DNA of 64,000 nucleotides, from NCBI RefSeq assembly GCF_013376475.1, contig NZ_CP045508.1, positions 3,198,001 to 3,262,000 of the forward strand. The letters run 5' to 3'. This stretch comes from Desulfolutivibrio sulfoxidireducens. Its GTDB lineage: Bacteria > Desulfobacterota > Desulfovibrionia > Desulfovibrionales > Desulfovibrionaceae. Below the pieces are notes generated by a model. It saw nothing but the letters and a program-made list of their open reading frames with translations, was not told the origin of the DNA and ran no database searches. The number at the start of each line of letters is the position of its first letter. Within the stretch, counting starts at the first letter, position 1. Below, one piece after another: positions 25,746 through 35,949 of the stretch. The translations under genes and the position numbers were made by a program.

Positions 25746-26744
25746 TCAAAATGGCAAATCGTCCGTATCTTCAGGGAAAATTTGTTCTGGTAATGCCCCC
25801 GCAGGCAAGGGAAGGTTTGTGACGACGAATAGGTTCAAAATGTCGTCTCGGTCCATGAAAATGATCTGTCGCCGTTGGGAAGCATCGAGCATATTACCAA
25901 GCCAGTTGCGCGCAGCTTTGGTGATTTCACCACCTGACACGATGAAAGCGTGGTCTACAAGAACTCGTCTGCCGATCTCGGGATCAAAGATTTCATGTCC
26001 GAGCATCATTAGAGCCTGATTAAGAATCTCGGCAATGTTTGCATTTGTCGCTTTGCTCTGTCCTGCGGCGTCAAGTTTTCCTTTCTTTACCTGAAGGCCG
26101 AAGTAAAGTACATGTTGAGTTGGGAGCGTGTAGCGCATCCAAATATCTTTCCCGTACTCAAGAGCCTTATCCTTATGCCCTGCGATAGAAACACGATGAA
26201 ACCCGAGTTGACGAAAGAGCGGCAATAAAATCTCTTGAATCAGTTCATCTTCGGATGCTCCATCCAGATACGTAGACAACATCCCTCTTTTCTCAAGCTC
26301 TGCGGCAGAAAACGGTCGGTGCGGATTAGGGGATGATTGTGCAATCTGGTTCGTTGCAACGTGCCGCAAATAACACTGCCCATCCGCAGCATAGAAAGCT
26401 TCAAACCCTTCACGGACAAGTGCCGCATTTAGAGTGGCTAAAGCACACCTCCGTTCTTGGTCCTCGTTGGTTGCATCGCCCTTATCCATGAGCATCTTAA
26501 TCACAAGCAAAAAAGACTCTGGCGGTGTGTTTGCCGCCGGCCATGGCTCGGCCAAAATCGTTTGAAGCTTATCGGCAACCCAAGCACTTCTCGTTGATCC
26601 ATCATGCCGAAAGTCCGTTTCACAATCCTGAAAAAATTCCGTCAGAAAACTACTACTCCGATACCGAAAATAACACTCTGTTTCCCCCGAATTTCCGCAA
26701 ATCATTTCTGCTATCTGAGAAAGTGTACGTCGTTTAAATGGCAT
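25746..26744 (-). CDS. putative phage-defence protein: AbiJ-N-terminal-like domain plus Mrr/PD-(D/E)xK-like nuclease domain
   Basis: 332 residues in DNA AT-richer than its neighbours. Residues 1-110 (RTLSQIAEMI, FRYRSSSFLTEFFQDC, HDGSTRSAWVADKL) resemble the N-terminal domain of AbiJ-like abortive-infection proteins as I remember them. Residues about 175-270 contain ELIQEILLPLFRQLGFHRV, then EYGKDIWMRY and YFGLQVKKGKLD, an arrangement of helix, D and QxK like Mrr-family restriction endonucleases. The ATG has GGGAG upstream. It lies next to HicAB in an accessory island. No methyltransferase partner is present. Both domain calls need profile searches. Confidence 0.6.
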   Translation of the reverse strand: MPFKRRTLSQIAEMICGNSGETECYFRYRSSSFLTEFFQDCETDFRHDGSTRSAWVADKLQTILAEPWPAANTPPESFLLVIKMLMDKGDATNEDQERRCALATLNAALVREGFEAFYAADGQCYLRHVATNQIAQSSPNPHRPFSAAELEKRGMLSTYLDGASEDELIQEILLPLFRQLGFHRVSIAGHKDKALEYGKDIWMRYTLPTQHVLYFGLQVKKGKLDAAGQSKATNANIAEILNQALMMLGHEIFDPEIGRRVLVDHAFIVSGGEITKAARNWLGNMLDASQRRQIIFMDRDDILNLFVVTNLPLPAGALPEQIFPEDTDDLPF

Positions 26745-26832
26745 CGTGAACTCCCTTATGGCATGAGCTCTCGAGGTAGCCGGTCATTGAAAGGCCCGTT
26801 GTGTGTACAGCATGTACTCAGTCATAAAATCC

Positions 26833-27450
26833 TCACCCCGCCCTTCTCATCGCCGCCGTCAGCAGCCCGGCTCCGACCAGCACGCCGCCGCCGGCCTTGC
26901 GGATGACGCCCACAAAGCGCGGGTCGGACAGCCTGCCGCCGGCCCGGGCCGCAAGCGCCGCGTACATATAGGCATTGACCGCCGCAAGCACGGTGAAGGT
27001 GGCCCCGAGAAGCACCAGTTGCGGCGCGACCGGATGCGAATGGGACACGAACTGCGGCAGAAACGCGATGAAGAACATGATGCTTTTGGGATTGAGCACG
27101 GTGACGCAAAAGGCCTGCGCGAAGCGCGCCTTTTTGGCGGCCAGCGGATCAACGGCAAGCGCGCCCCCCTTTTCCCGGAGCATCTTCACGCCGAGCCACA
27201 CCAGATAGACCGCGCCGATCCATTTCACCACAGTGAAAAGCGCCGCCGATGCGGCCAGAAGCGCGCCGAGTCCCAGCATGGACAGGGTGATTGCGGTCAG
27301 GTCGCCGAGGGTGACGCCCGCGACCAGCGGAAGCACGTTTTTCTTGCCGTCGGCGAGGCCCCTGCTGATCAGGAGCATGACGGTGGGACCGGGAATGACC
27401 AGAACAACGGCGGATGCGGCCACGAAGGCCAGATAAAGTTCCAGGGGCAC
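26833..27450 (-). CDS. LysE/RhtB family amino-acid exporter
   Basis: 205 residues with six hydrophobic helices. PGPTVMLLISRGLADG near the N-terminus and FAQAFCVTVLNPKSIMFFIAFLPQF are the LysE-family signatures. The family exports amino acids such as homoserine, threonine or lysine; the substrate here is unknown. Start GTG 27450 has GGAGGAAAA upstream. Confidence 0.9.
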   Translation of the reverse strand: MPLELYLAFVAASAVVLVIPGPTVMLLISRGLADGKKNVLPLVAGVTLGDLTAITLSMLGLGALLAASAALFTVVKWIGAVYLVWLGVKMLREKGGALAVDPLAAKKARFAQAFCVTVLNPKSIMFFIAFLPQFVSHSHPVAPQLVLLGATFTVLAAVNAYMYAALAARAGGRLSDPRFVGVIRKAGGGVLVGAGLLTAAMRRAG

Positions 27451-27562
27451 GGCGGTTTTCCTCCCGCCCCCTCAATACGCCCTTTCCTATCCTCCTTCAA
27501 CCATCCTCTTCATCTTCTTCCCCTCATCCTCACGCTCACCTCTCCTCCTCCCCCGTCTTTCG

Positions 27563-27682
27563 CCTCTTCCCCGCGCCATCCTTCCCAATCTTATCCCTCT
27601 TCCCGCGCCATCCTCCCCCGCCTTTCACCTCTTCCCCGCGCCATTCTCCCCAATCTATTGCCTCTTCCAGCACGTTTTCCCC
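27563..27682. repeat. imperfect 32-33-bp tandem repeat in a polypyrimidine tract
   Basis: Copies begin at 27563, 27596, 27628 and 27661, each starting CCTCTTCC and continuing (C)CGCGCCATYCT in the better copies; a short partial copy starts at 27683. The top strand from about 27473 to 27710 is almost entirely pyrimidine. The 380-bp gap between the LysE gene and ftsZ contains no credible gene. Copies diverge too much and lack spacers, so it is not a CRISPR. Confidence 0.75.
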
Positions 27683-27718
27683 CCTCTTCCCGCACCATCT
27701 CCGGTCCATCCTGGATTC

Positions 27719-27795
27719 CCGGGCGTCGATCCGGCCGCGAAGCGGCGGATGGACGCCCGGAACCGGGGGGGTCCGGGGGGAATCATTCCCCCCGG
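27719..27795 (-). terminator. two strong hairpins downstream of ftsZ
   Basis: Hairpin 1 (27719-27760) pairs CCGGGCGTC with GACGCCCGG and continues inward (ATCCG/CGGAT, CCGC/GCGG) with small bulges. Hairpin 2 (27773-27795), CCGGGGGGAAT-C-ATTCCCCCCGG, is perfect. Both lie within 115 bp of the ftsZ stop and probably end the dcw transcript. Confidence 0.6.
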
Positions 27796-27830
27796 GCGGG
27801 GGCAAGGGGCGGCAGCCCCGATTTCGGGAA

Positions 27831-29138
27831 CTAATCCGCCTGCATGCGGATGAACGAGGGAATCTCGAATTCCTCCTCGTCGAAGATGAATTCCTCTTCG
27901 CCCGGGGCGTGGGCCTTTATCGGGGCTTGCGGGGCCGAGCCCTCGGGACCCTTTTTGACGCCTTTTCGGATGTAGGCCGGGATATTGTAGTCGTTGGCCG
28001 TGGCCGAGGTCAGGACCTTGGCGGCCCGTGGGCTTTGCAGGACCCCGCCGCCCTGTGCGGGCTGGCCGCCGCCGCCGCTTGGGCCGGGGCCTCCGGGTTG
28101 CCGCGAGCGCATGATGGGGGTGACGTTTTCGGATTGGCGTTCCTCGGCCCGTCGGGATGCCGCCTGGGACTGGGCCAGGCGTTCGCTGTCGATGCCCGTG
28201 GCGATGACGGTGATGCGCATTTCGTCCGTGGCGTCCTGGTCGAAGACGGTGCCGAAGAAGACCTTGGCGTCCTCGTGGACGGCCTCGGTGATGGTGGAGG
28301 CGGCCTCGTCGACCTCCTCGATGGTCAGGTCCGGGCCGCAGGTGATGTTCATGAGCACGCCGCGGGCGCCGTCGATGGTCACGTCCTCGAGAAGCGGGCT
28401 GGTGATGGCCTTGAGCGCGGCCTCGCGGGCGCGGGATTCGCCCCGGGCCACGCCGAAGCCCATCATGGCCAGTCCCATTTCGGACATGACGGCCTTGACG
28501 TCGGCGAAGTCCAGGTTGATCAGGCCCGGGACCATGATCAGGTCGGAGATGCCCTTGACCGCGAAGTACAGGACCTCGTCGGCCTTTTTGAGCATTTCGA
28601 GAAAGGTGGCCTTTTTGGAGGCCAGGGACAGCAGGCGGTCGTTGGGGATGGTGACGATGGAGTCCACCACCTCGCGCAGGGCCTGCACGCCCTTTTCGGC
28701 CTGGATCAGGCGTTTTTTCCCTTCGAAATAAAACGGTTTGGTGACCACGGCCACGGTCAGGGCCCCGACCTCCTTGGCCGCCTGGGCGATGACCGGCGCG
28801 GCCCCGGTGCCGGTGCCGCCGCCCATGCCGGCGGTGATGAAGACCATGTCCGCGTCGCCGATGGTTTCGCGGATGAGGTCGATGCTTTCCAGCGCGGCGT
28901 CCCGTCCGACCTCGGGATTTGCCCCCGCGCCGAGTCCCTTGGTCAGCTTCTCGCCGATCTGCAGGCGAAATTCGGCCTTGGACTTGCTTAGGGCCTGCAT
29001 GTCGGTGTTGGCGGTGATGAAGGTGACGCCTTTTAGGGCCGAGCAGATCATGTTGTCCACGGCGTTGCTGCCGCCGCCGCCCGCGCCCACGACCTTTATG
29101 CGCGCGCTCGATCCGGTATCGAGTTCAAGATATTCCAT
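27831..29138 (-). CDS. ftsZ: cell division protein FtsZ
   Basis: 435 residues. The GTP-binding tubulin signature [10 protein letters not shown], the N-terminal [14 protein letters not shown] and T7-loop residues NLDFADV are intact. It forms the Z ring. The C-terminal linker holds two IPxYIR/IPxFIR elements: NIPAYIRKG (about residue 377) and the terminal [11 protein letters not shown], which is the usual FtsA-binding peptide. Last gene of the dcw cluster; GAGGAAAGGG precedes its ATG, 60 bp after ftsA. Confidence 0.97.
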   Translation of the reverse strand: MEYLELDTGSSARIKVVGAGGGGSNAVDNMICSALKGVTFITANTDMQALSKSKAEFRLQIGEKLTKGLGAGANPEVGRDAALESIDLIRETIGDADMVFITAGMGGGTGTGAAPVIAQAAKEVGALTVAVVTKPFYFEGKKRLIQAEKGVQALREVVDSIVTIPNDRLLSLASKKATFLEMLKKADEVLYFAVKGISDLIMVPGLINLDFADVKAVMSEMGLAMMGFGVARGESRAREAALKAITSPLLEDVTIDGARGVLMNITCGPDLTIEEVDEAASTITEAVHEDAKVFFGTVFDQDATDEMRITVIATGIDSERLAQSQAASRRAEERQSENVTPIMRSRQPGGPGPSGGGGQPAQGGGVLQSPRAAKVLTSATANDYNIPAYIRKGVKKGPEGSAPQAPIKAHAPGEEEFIFDEEEFEIPSFIRMQAD

Positions 29139-29198
29139 GTCCCTTTCCTCCCCCTGGGTGATCTCCTTGATTGCTCCCTGTGAACAGCCTCAGCCTGA

Positions 29199-30425
29199 TC
29201 ATTTCACATCGACGAACCACTTGCGCATCCTCCCCAGGATGCGGTTGAAGACGTTTTCGTCCCGGATGCGGAAGCGCTGTTCCGCGCCTTCCTTTTCCGC
29301 GCCGTACATGAGAAGCCCCACGGCCGTGGCGTACTTGGGGCTGTGGACCACGTCCTTTAAGCCGCCCACCTTGTCGGGATAGGCCACGCGGGTGGGCAGG
29401 TTGAAAATCTGTTCGCCCAGTTCCTGGATGCCCTCGATAAGGGCCGTGCCGCCGGTCAGGACCACGCCCGCGCCGATTAGGCCCTTCATGCCCGAACGGA
29501 TGAGTTCCTGGTCCACCAGGGCCAGCATCTCCTCCACCCGGGGCTCGCAGATCTCGGCCAGCACCTGGCGCGAGAGGCGTCTGGGTTCCCGGCCGCCGAC
29601 GCTGGTGACCTCGATGATCTCGTCTTTTTGGACCATGTCGGCCAGGGCGCAGCCGTACTTGACCTTGATGGCCTCGGCGCTGGCCATGGGCGTGCGCAGT
29701 CCGAAGGCGATGTCGTTGGTCAGGTTGGTGCCGCCCAGGGCCAAAACGGCCGTGTGCTTGATGGAGTCGTTGGCGAAAAGGGCCACGTCCGTGGTGCCGC
29801 CGCCCAGGTCCACCAGGGCCACGCCGATCTCGCGTTCCTCGTCGGTCAGGACGGCCTTGGCCGAGGCCAGGGATTCGAGCACGATGTCCGAAACGTCCAG
29901 TCCGGCCCGGTGGCAGGAGCGGATGATGTTCTGGGCGCTGGTGACCGCGCCGGTGACGATGTGCACCTTGACCTCCAGGCGCACCCCGGCCATGCCCAAG
30001 GGGTCGGCGATGCCCCGCTGGTCGTCCACGATGAATTCCTGGGGCAGGATGTGGATGACCTCGCGGTCCAGCGGGATGGCCACGGCCTTGGCCGCGTCGA
30101 TGACCCGCTCCACGTCGCGCTGTCCCACCTCACCGCCCTTGACGGCGATGACCCCGTGGCTGTTGAAGCCCTTGATGTGGCTGCCGGCGATGCCCGCGTA
30201 GACCGAGCGGATCTCGCAGCCGGCCATGAGTTCGGCCTCTTCCAGGGCCTTTTTGATGGACTGCACGGTCTGTTCGATGTTGACCACCACGCCCTTGCGC
30301 AGCCCGTTGGACTGGGCGGTGCCGATGCCCACCACGTCCACGCCCTCGGGCGACAGATCCCCCACCACCACGCAGATCTTGGTGGTCCCGATATCAAGTC
30401 CGACGATAAGTTCCGATTTGGCCAT
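29199..30425 (-). CDS. ftsA: cell division protein FtsA
   Basis: 408 residues, actin fold: LIVGLDIGTTKICVVVG (phosphate 1), VDLGGGTTDVALF (phosphate 2), GVVLTGGTALIEGI (adenosine). The C-terminal NRILGRMRKWFVDVK is the amphipathic membrane-targeting helix. It tethers FtsZ to the membrane. ATG 30425 has GGAGGAGG; an upstream extension to 30464 is unlikely. Confidence 0.96.
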   Translation of the reverse strand: MAKSELIVGLDIGTTKICVVVGDLSPEGVDVVGIGTAQSNGLRKGVVVNIEQTVQSIKKALEEAELMAGCEIRSVYAGIAGSHIKGFNSHGVIAVKGGEVGQRDVERVIDAAKAVAIPLDREVIHILPQEFIVDDQRGIADPLGMAGVRLEVKVHIVTGAVTSAQNIIRSCHRAGLDVSDIVLESLASAKAVLTDEEREIGVALVDLGGGTTDVALFANDSIKHTAVLALGGTNLTNDIAFGLRTPMASAEAIKVKYGCALADMVQKDEIIEVTSVGGREPRRLSRQVLAEICEPRVEEMLALVDQELIRSGMKGLIGAGVVLTGGTALIEGIQELGEQIFNLPTRVAYPDKVGGLKDVVHSPKYATAVGLLMYGAEKEGAEQRFRIRDENVFNRILGRMRKWFVDVK

Positions 30426-30506
30426 GGCCTCCTCCCCTTCCTGTCTCCGTGGTGTCCGCCGCACCGTCTCCCCGCGCCCCCACGCCGGGAAACGGACCGT
30501 CCGCGG

Positions 30507-31421
30507 CTATGTGCGTTTTTCCACCCAGACCTTGTCGTCCTGGGCGGTGATGATCCCCACCCTGTCCAGTTCGCCGCGCCGTTTGAGGTCGGCCCAGACG
30601 AGGTTCAAGCGGTAAAGGTTCTGCTGCCAGTTTTCCGAACCGATGCATAAAAGGATGCCCGTGTCCATGAGCTGCACCTCCAGACCCCGGCCCCAACTCA
30701 GGCGTATCCAGCCTACCTGGCCCAGATTGAAGGGCGCCCGGTTCTCGGCCACGGTCTTTTTGAGGTCGGCCAGGAGGGCCAGGCGCTTTTCCATGCCGGC
30801 CTCGACCTCGATCTGGGGCAGGGACACGAAGTCGCCGGCCGCCACCTTGTCGATGATCCGCCCGGACTCGTCGCAGTAGTACAGCGCCCCCTCGTAGTGC
30901 ACCAGATAGGCCGGCACGCGTTCCACGACCTGGATGGACACGGTGCCCGGCAGCACCCGCTTGACCGAGGCCGTCTCGATCCAGGGGTCGCGGCCAAGCG
31001 CGGTCCTGATCTTTTCCATGTCCAGGGCCAGCAGGTTGTCGCCCGGGGTGATTTCCGCCAACGCCCGCACGTGGTCCGTGGGCAGGCGGCCGACGCCCTG
31101 TATCTCGACGTTGGTCAGGCAGAAGTAGTTCACGGTGGTCAGCCAGCGGTATCCGGCCAAAAGCCCCACGCTCACGGCCGCGATGAGCACGGCGGCGAAC
31201 CCCATGGTCATAAGCCTGGCGACGAACCCGCCCACGGACTTCAGGCTCACCCTGGAAGGGCGGGGCGTGGCGAAACGGGGAGCGCCCACAGTGCGGTTGC
31301 GCTTGTTGCCCACACGCCATTTGCGCGCTTCCGCCGTCTTGACCGGAGCGATCGCGGTATAGGCGTTTTTGCGCTTCTTGGAGATGGACACCCCTGAGAG
31401 GCTCCCGACCCGCACGCTCAT
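30507..31421 (-). CDS. ftsQ: cell division protein FtsQ
   Basis: 304 residues: a basic cytoplasmic tail, one TM (about residues 73-92), then a POTRA domain (VNYFCLTNVEIQGVGRLPTD) and a beta domain. Bridges cytoplasmic and periplasmic divisome parts. The ATG overlaps the murB stop (ATGA). Confidence 0.9.
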   Translation of the reverse strand: MSVRVGSLSGVSISKKRKNAYTAIAPVKTAEARKWRVGNKRNRTVGAPRFATPRPSRVSLKSVGGFVARLMTMGFAAVLIAAVSVGLLAGYRWLTTVNYFCLTNVEIQGVGRLPTDHVRALAEITPGDNLLALDMEKIRTALGRDPWIETASVKRVLPGTVSIQVVERVPAYLVHYEGALYYCDESGRIIDKVAAGDFVSLPQIEVEAGMEKRLALLADLKKTVAENRAPFNLGQVGWIRLSWGRGLEVQLMDTGILLCIGSENWQQNLYRLNLVWADLKRRGELDRVGIITAQDDKVWVEKRT

Positions 31422-32305
31422 GTCGCCACCCTCACCTCAAGCTCCAGTTTCGTTCCGAACATGGAGAAAACCGCCTGTCGCGCCGCCTCGATCAACGCAA
31501 AGGCCTGTTCGCTGGTTCCCCCGCCACGATTGACCAGGAAATTGGCGTGCATCGCGGAAAATTCCATGCCTCCCAGCCGCCGGCCGCGAAACCCGGCCAG
31601 ATCGAGAAGCCGCCCGGCGCTTTGTCCCTCGGGATTCTTGAACACGCACCCGGCCGTGGCCGCCGTGATGGGCTGGGTGGCCCTTTTTCTCTCCAGGGCG
31701 TTTTTTCCCTCGGCCAGGACGGATTCGGGGGTCGCGGCTTCGAGGTCGAGAAGGACCTGGGAGATCATGAAAAATCCCTCCACATTGGCCAGGGCGAAAT
31801 GGCGGTAGCCCGTGGAAAACTCTCCCGGCCCGAAAAACCCGATCCCTTTTTGCGGGGTGAAGGCCCAGACCCCGGCCGTAACCCCGGCCATGTCCCGGCC
31901 AAAGGAGCCGGCATTGCCGGCCACGGCCCCGCCCACGGTCCCCGGGATGCCGACCAGCCCGCCAAGCCCGGCCAGCCCGCGTTTCGCGCACCAGGCCACA
32001 AGCCGTTGCAGCCCGCAGCCGCCAAAGACCCGGACCCGGACCAGTCCGTGGGCCGCGCCGGCGACGATCTCCGGCTCGTCCCCCCGGGCAAGCGTGACCA
32101 CGGCCACATCCAGTTCCCCGTCGGCGGCCAGGAGGTTGCTGCCGCCGCCAAGGGCCAGGGGCCGGCCGCCGACGCGGTCCAGGGCCTCGGCAAGGCCCTC
32201 GAGGTCATCGTGGCGGCCGGCCCGGATCTCGGCCAGGGCCGTGCCGCCCAGGCCCAGGGTGGTCCGTTTCGCCAGGACCGGTCCGTCAAGGATTTCAAGC
32301 GCCAC
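31418..32305 (-). CDS. murB: UDP-N-acetylenolpyruvoylglucosamine reductase
   Basis: 295 residues from GTG 32305. FAD-binding residues [13 protein letters not shown] and [18 protein letters not shown], and [19 protein letters not shown] (with the Ser-free N-P-x-G substrate loop of type IIb-like MurB). Reduces enolpyruvyl-UDP-GlcNAc to UDP-MurNAc. The start overlaps the end of murC by 11 bp. Confidence 0.94.
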   Translation of the reverse strand: MALEILDGPVLAKRTTLGLGGTALAEIRAGRHDDLEGLAEALDRVGGRPLALGGGSNLLAADGELDVAVVTLARGDEPEIVAGAAHGLVRVRVFGGCGLQRLVAWCAKRGLAGLGGLVGIPGTVGGAVAGNAGSFGRDMAGVTAGVWAFTPQKGIGFFGPGEFSTGYRHFALANVEGFFMISQVLLDLEAATPESVLAEGKNALERKRATQPITAATAGCVFKNPEGQSAGRLLDLAGFRGRRLGGMEFSAMHANFLVNRGGGTSEQAFALIEAARQAVFSMFGTKLELEVRVAT

Positions 32306-33701
32306 CCGCCCGCTCCAGATGGTGTTGGCCCACCTGCCACACGTTGCCCGCGCCCAGGGTCAAAAGCAGGTCCCCCGGCTTCAGGACCCCGGGCAAGGCC
32401 GCCTCCACGGCGGCGAAATCCGGAAAGTAGGACACCCTGGTCTTGCTCACCTGGGTAATGCCCCGGGCCAGGCTTTCGCCGGACACCCCGGGGATGGGCG
32501 ATTCCGAGGCCGGATAGATCTCGGTCAGAAGCAGTTCGTCCACGCCCTCGAAGCAGCGGCAGAAATCCCCGAAAAGGGCCTTGGTCCGGGTGAAGCGGTG
32601 GGGCTGGAAGACCACCACCAGCCTTTTGTCCGGAAAGCAGGTCCTGGCCGTGGCCAGGGTGGCCTTGATCTCCACGGGATGGTGGCCGTAGTCGTCCACC
32701 ACCGTGACCCCCCCGGCCTCGCCCTTGAGTTCGAAACGCCGGCCCACGCCGCTGAATTTGGCAAAGGCCTCGGCCACGGTGTCCGGGGAGATGCCGGCCT
32801 CCAGGGCCACGCCCAGGGCGCCCAGGGCGTTTTGCACGTTGTGGCGGCCGGGGTGGTTCAGGCGCATCTCGGCCAGGAATTCGCCGTCCAAAAAGACCTC
32901 GAAGCGGCTGGAGACCCCTGTGCGCAGGATATTGCCGCGCAGCCGGGCCTTGTCGCAAAAGCCGTAGGTCAGAACCGGCCGGTTGATCCGGGGCAGGAGC
33001 CTGGCCACGCCCGGGTCGTCCAGGCAGACCACGTTGACCCCGTAAAAGGGGATGGAATTGAGGAAGCGCGTGAAGGCGTCGTCGATGGCCTGCTGGCCGG
33101 AGTAGAAATCCAGGTGGTCGGCGTCCACGTTGGTGACCACGGTGATGATCGGCGACAGGCACAAAAAGGAGCCGTCGGACTCGTCGGCCTCGGCGATGAG
33201 GTATTCGCCCTCGCCCAGGCGCGCCCCGGCCCCGTAGGCGTTCAATCGCCCGCCGATGATGACCGTGGGGTCCTTGCCGGCCACGGTGAAGATGGTGGCC
33301 AGAAGGGAGGTGGTGGTGGTCTTGCCGTGGGTCCCGGCCACGGCGATGCCGGTGCGCAAGCGCATGAGCTCGGCCAGCATCTCGGCCCGGGGGATGATGG
33401 GGACGCCCCGGGAGCGGGCCTCGACAAGTTCGGGGTTGTCGGCGGCCACGGCCGAGGAGCGCACCACCACGTCGGCGGGGCCCACGTTCTCGCGGCCGTG
33501 GCCGATGGCGATGTCCGCGCCGAGTTGCTTCAGGCGCTTGACCACCGGGCCGAAGGCCAGATCCGAGCCGCCCACGTCGTAGCCGAGGTTCAAGAGCACC
33601 TCGGCGATGCCGCTCATGCCCGAGCCGCCGATGCCCACCATGTGGATGCGCCGCACCTTGGTGCCCATGCCGCTTCCGCCCGCCGCGCGCGTCTGGCTCA
33701 T
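32295..33701 (-). CDS. murC: UDP-N-acetylmuramate--L-alanine ligase
   Basis: 468 residues. N-terminal [19 protein letters not shown] loop [11 protein letters not shown], and [11 protein letters not shown] are MurC features. Adds the first residue, L-Ala, to UDP-MurNAc. ATG 33701 overlaps the murG stop and has GGGAGG upstream. Confidence 0.96.
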   Translation of the reverse strand: MSQTRAAGGSGMGTKVRRIHMVGIGGSGMSGIAEVLLNLGYDVGGSDLAFGPVVKRLKQLGADIAIGHGRENVGPADVVVRSSAVAADNPELVEARSRGVPIIPRAEMLAELMRLRTGIAVAGTHGKTTTTSLLATIFTVAGKDPTVIIGGRLNAYGAGARLGEGEYLIAEADESDGSFLCLSPIITVVTNVDADHLDFYSGQQAIDDAFTRFLNSIPFYGVNVVCLDDPGVARLLPRINRPVLTYGFCDKARLRGNILRTGVSSRFEVFLDGEFLAEMRLNHPGRHNVQNALGALGVALEAGISPDTVAEAFAKFSGVGRRFELKGEAGGVTVVDDYGHHPVEIKATLATARTCFPDKRLVVVFQPHRFTRTKALFGDFCRCFEGVDELLLTEIYPASESPIPGVSGESLARGITQVSKTRVSYFPDFAAVEAALPGVLKPGDLLLTLGAGNVWQVGQHHLERAGGA

Positions 33702-34828
33702 GCCCGACCTCCCTTGTGTCCCCGCGAGGCGGCAAGGGCCCCAAGCTCGCGGACGATGGTCTCGGCCGCATGCGGGGCGGCCAGTTTCCCGGCGGCCTCG
33801 GACATGGCCTCCAGGCGCTCTGGGGAGTGAAAAAGCTGTGTCGCCAGGGCGGCCAGTCCGGCCGGACCGAGGTCCTTTTGGGCTACGACCACGGCCGCCC
33901 CGGCCCGGGCCATGAACGAGGCGTTGACCGTCTGGTGGTCGTGTGTGGCGTAGGGAAAGGGCACCAGGACGGCCGGTTTTTTCGCGGCGGTGATCTCGGC
34001 CAGGGTGGTGGCCCCGGACCGGGCAATGACCAGATCGGCCCAGGCGTAGGCCGTGGCCATGTCCTCGATGAAATTCTCGATGACCAGTTCCCCGGGCACG
34101 GCCGTGCCGGCCTCCCGACGCCTTTCGGCCACGCCGGCGGCGGCCTCGGCCACCCGTTCGAAATCGGCCCGGCCGGTCTGGATGGTCACCCGGGCTCCCA
34201 GATCGAGCAGGGCCGGCAGGGCCTCGATGACCACGGAATTGACGGCCCGGGCGCCCTGGCTGCCGCCCAGGACCAGGATGTTGCGGGTGATCCCGGCGGG
34301 CTTGGCCGGAGCGCTCCACATGGCCGCGATGTCGTGGCGCACGGGATTTCCTGTGGCCAGGGTCTTTTTTGCGGCAAACACCCCGGCCTCGTCGGGGTAG
34401 GTGACGAAGACGCGGTCCACGAAGCGGCCGAGAACCCTGTTGGCCACCCCGGGGACGCTGTTTTGCTCGTGCACGGCGGTTTTGACGCCCATGAGCCTGG
34501 CGGCCAGGACCGGGAAAAACCCGGCGTAGCCCCCGAACCCGGCCACCACCTGGGGTTTGAAGGAGCGCAGGAAGGACATGGCCAGAAAAAGCGCCCGGGT
34601 GGACAAGACCCCTTCGACGGCCCCGCGCAGGCCCCGGCCGAAGATCCCCTTGGCCGGGAGCGCGATGAAGCGCAGGCCGAGCTTGCGGGCCAGAAGTCCC
34701 TCGGGTCCCTTGCCGCCCATGAACACGATCTCCGCGTCCGGATATCGCGCCTTGAGGCACTGGGCCACGGCCAGGGCGGGGAAGATGTGCCCGCCGGTGC
34801 CGCCGGTGGTGATCACCGCCCGCTTCAT
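33698..34828 (-). CDS. murG: UDP-GlcNAc:lipid I N-acetylglucosaminyltransferase
   Basis: 376 residues. [14 protein letters not shown] (G-loop 1), [12 protein letters not shown] (G-loop 2), [12 protein letters not shown] (G-loop 3) and [10 protein letters not shown] are diagnostic. Makes lipid II on the inner leaflet. ATG 34828 overlaps the ftsW stop. Confidence 0.96.
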   Translation of the reverse strand: MKRAVITTGGTGGHIFPALAVAQCLKARYPDAEIVFMGGKGPEGLLARKLGLRFIALPAKGIFGRGLRGAVEGVLSTRALFLAMSFLRSFKPQVVAGFGGYAGFFPVLAARLMGVKTAVHEQNSVPGVANRVLGRFVDRVFVTYPDEAGVFAAKKTLATGNPVRHDIAAMWSAPAKPAGITRNILVLGGSQGARAVNSVVIEALPALLDLGARVTIQTGRADFERVAEAAAGVAERRREAGTAVPGELVIENFIEDMATAYAWADLVIARSGATTLAEITAAKKPAVLVPFPYATHDHQTVNASFMARAGAAVVVAQKDLGPAGLAALATQLFHSPERLEAMSEAAGKLAAPHAAETIVRELGALAASRGHKGGRA

Positions 34829-35949
34829 GACGCCCGCCTCCGGGAGAGGTTGAGCAGAACGCCCACGCACAGAAAGCAGGCCACGAGCGACGAGCCGCCG
34901 TAGCTTAGAAAGGGCATGGCCACGCCCTTTGGCGGCACGCAGCCAAGGACCACGGCCAGGTTGAGCAAAAATCCGAGTCCCAGGACCAGGGCCATGCCGT
35001 AGGCCGTGAACCTGTCGCGCAGGTCGTCCTGGGACAGCGCGATGCGAAAGGCCCGCCACAACAGGATTCCAATGCACAAAAAGACAATGGACACGCCGAT
35101 AAAGCCCATCTCCTCGCCCAAAACGGCCATGACGAAGTCGGTGTGGGCCTCGGGCAGGTAAAAGAGCTTCTGCTTGCCCGAGCCGAATCCGGCCCCGGTG
35201 ATCCCGCCGGAACCGAAGGCGTAGAAGGACTGCACCAACTGGTAGCCCACGTTTAAGGGGTCCTTGAAGGGGTCGAGGAAGGCGAACCAGCGCTTGAAGC
35301 GGTAGGGGGACTGCACGATGAGCAGGGCCACGGCCCCGGCCCCGAAAAGGACGGACACGAACAGGTAGGTGATCCGGGTCCCCCCGACCAGGCTCATGAG
35401 GAAAAAGAGCATGCCCAGAAACACCGCGCCGCCGAAATCGGGTTGCAACAGCAGGACCAGCCCCAGGCCGCCGGTGACCATGATCGGCGGGATGAAGCCG
35501 ACGCTGAACGAGCGCACCAGCTTCTGCTTCTGGCTGAAAAAGTAGGCCAGGTAGAAGACCAGGGCCACCTTGGCCAGTTCCATGGGCTGGATGGACACCC
35601 CCCCGAGGGACAGCCAGCGCCGCGCCCCCCCGGCCTTGACCGAAAAGGGCGGAATCAGGGTCAGAAACAAAAGCCCGATGACCGCGAAGAGCCACAGGTA
35701 CACCGGGGCGTACATGACCTGTTTGGGCATTTTGGCGAAGACGACCATGACCGCCAGGCCCACCAGGGCGTAGACGGCCTGCTTGCGGAAGTAGAAGTAT
35801 TTGCTCTCCATGGCCCGCTCGGCCATGACCCCGCTGGCGGAGAGGACCATGATCAGGCCAAGGCCGGCCAGGACCAGGGCCGCGCCGAGAAGCCAGTAGT
35901 CCATGCCGGCCTGGCTGTCGGGTATGTCCGTGTTGGCCTGGATGCTCAT
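34825..35949 (-). CDS. ftsW: septal peptidoglycan glycosyltransferase FtsW
   Basis: 374 residues, about ten TM helices, SEDS family. [13 protein letters not shown] carries the catalytic-loop Asp, and [18 protein letters not shown] and [11 protein letters not shown] are conserved. Polymerises lipid II together with FtsI. Both ends overlap neighbours by ATGA. Confidence 0.96.
   Translation of the reverse strand: MSIQANTDIPDSQAGMDYWLLGAALVLAGLGLIMVLSASGVMAERAMESKYFYFRKQAVYALVGLAVMVVFAKMPKQVMYAPVYLWLFAVIGLLFLTLIPPFSVKAGGARRWLSLGGVSIQPMELAKVALVFYLAYFFSQKQKLVRSFSVGFIPPIMVTGGLGLVLLLQPDFGGAVFLGMLFFLMSLVGGTRITYLFVSVLFGAGAVALLIVQSPYRFKRWFAFLDPFKDPLNVGYQLVQSFYAFGSGGITGAGFGSGKQKLFYLPEAHTDFVMAVLGEEMGFIGVSIVFLCIGILLWRAFRIALSQDDLRDRFTAYGMALVLGLGFLLNLAVVLGCVPPKGVAMPFLSYGGSSLVACFLCVGVLLNLSRRRAS

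Noticed and set aside
27563-27682. CRISPR-like array
   Set aside because: Repeats are contiguous with no unique spacers and diverge strongly.
31812-33830. 672-codon plus-strand frame opposite murB/murC
   Set aside because: Arises from codon-position GC bias; no motif, and the opposite strand encodes complete Mur enzymes.
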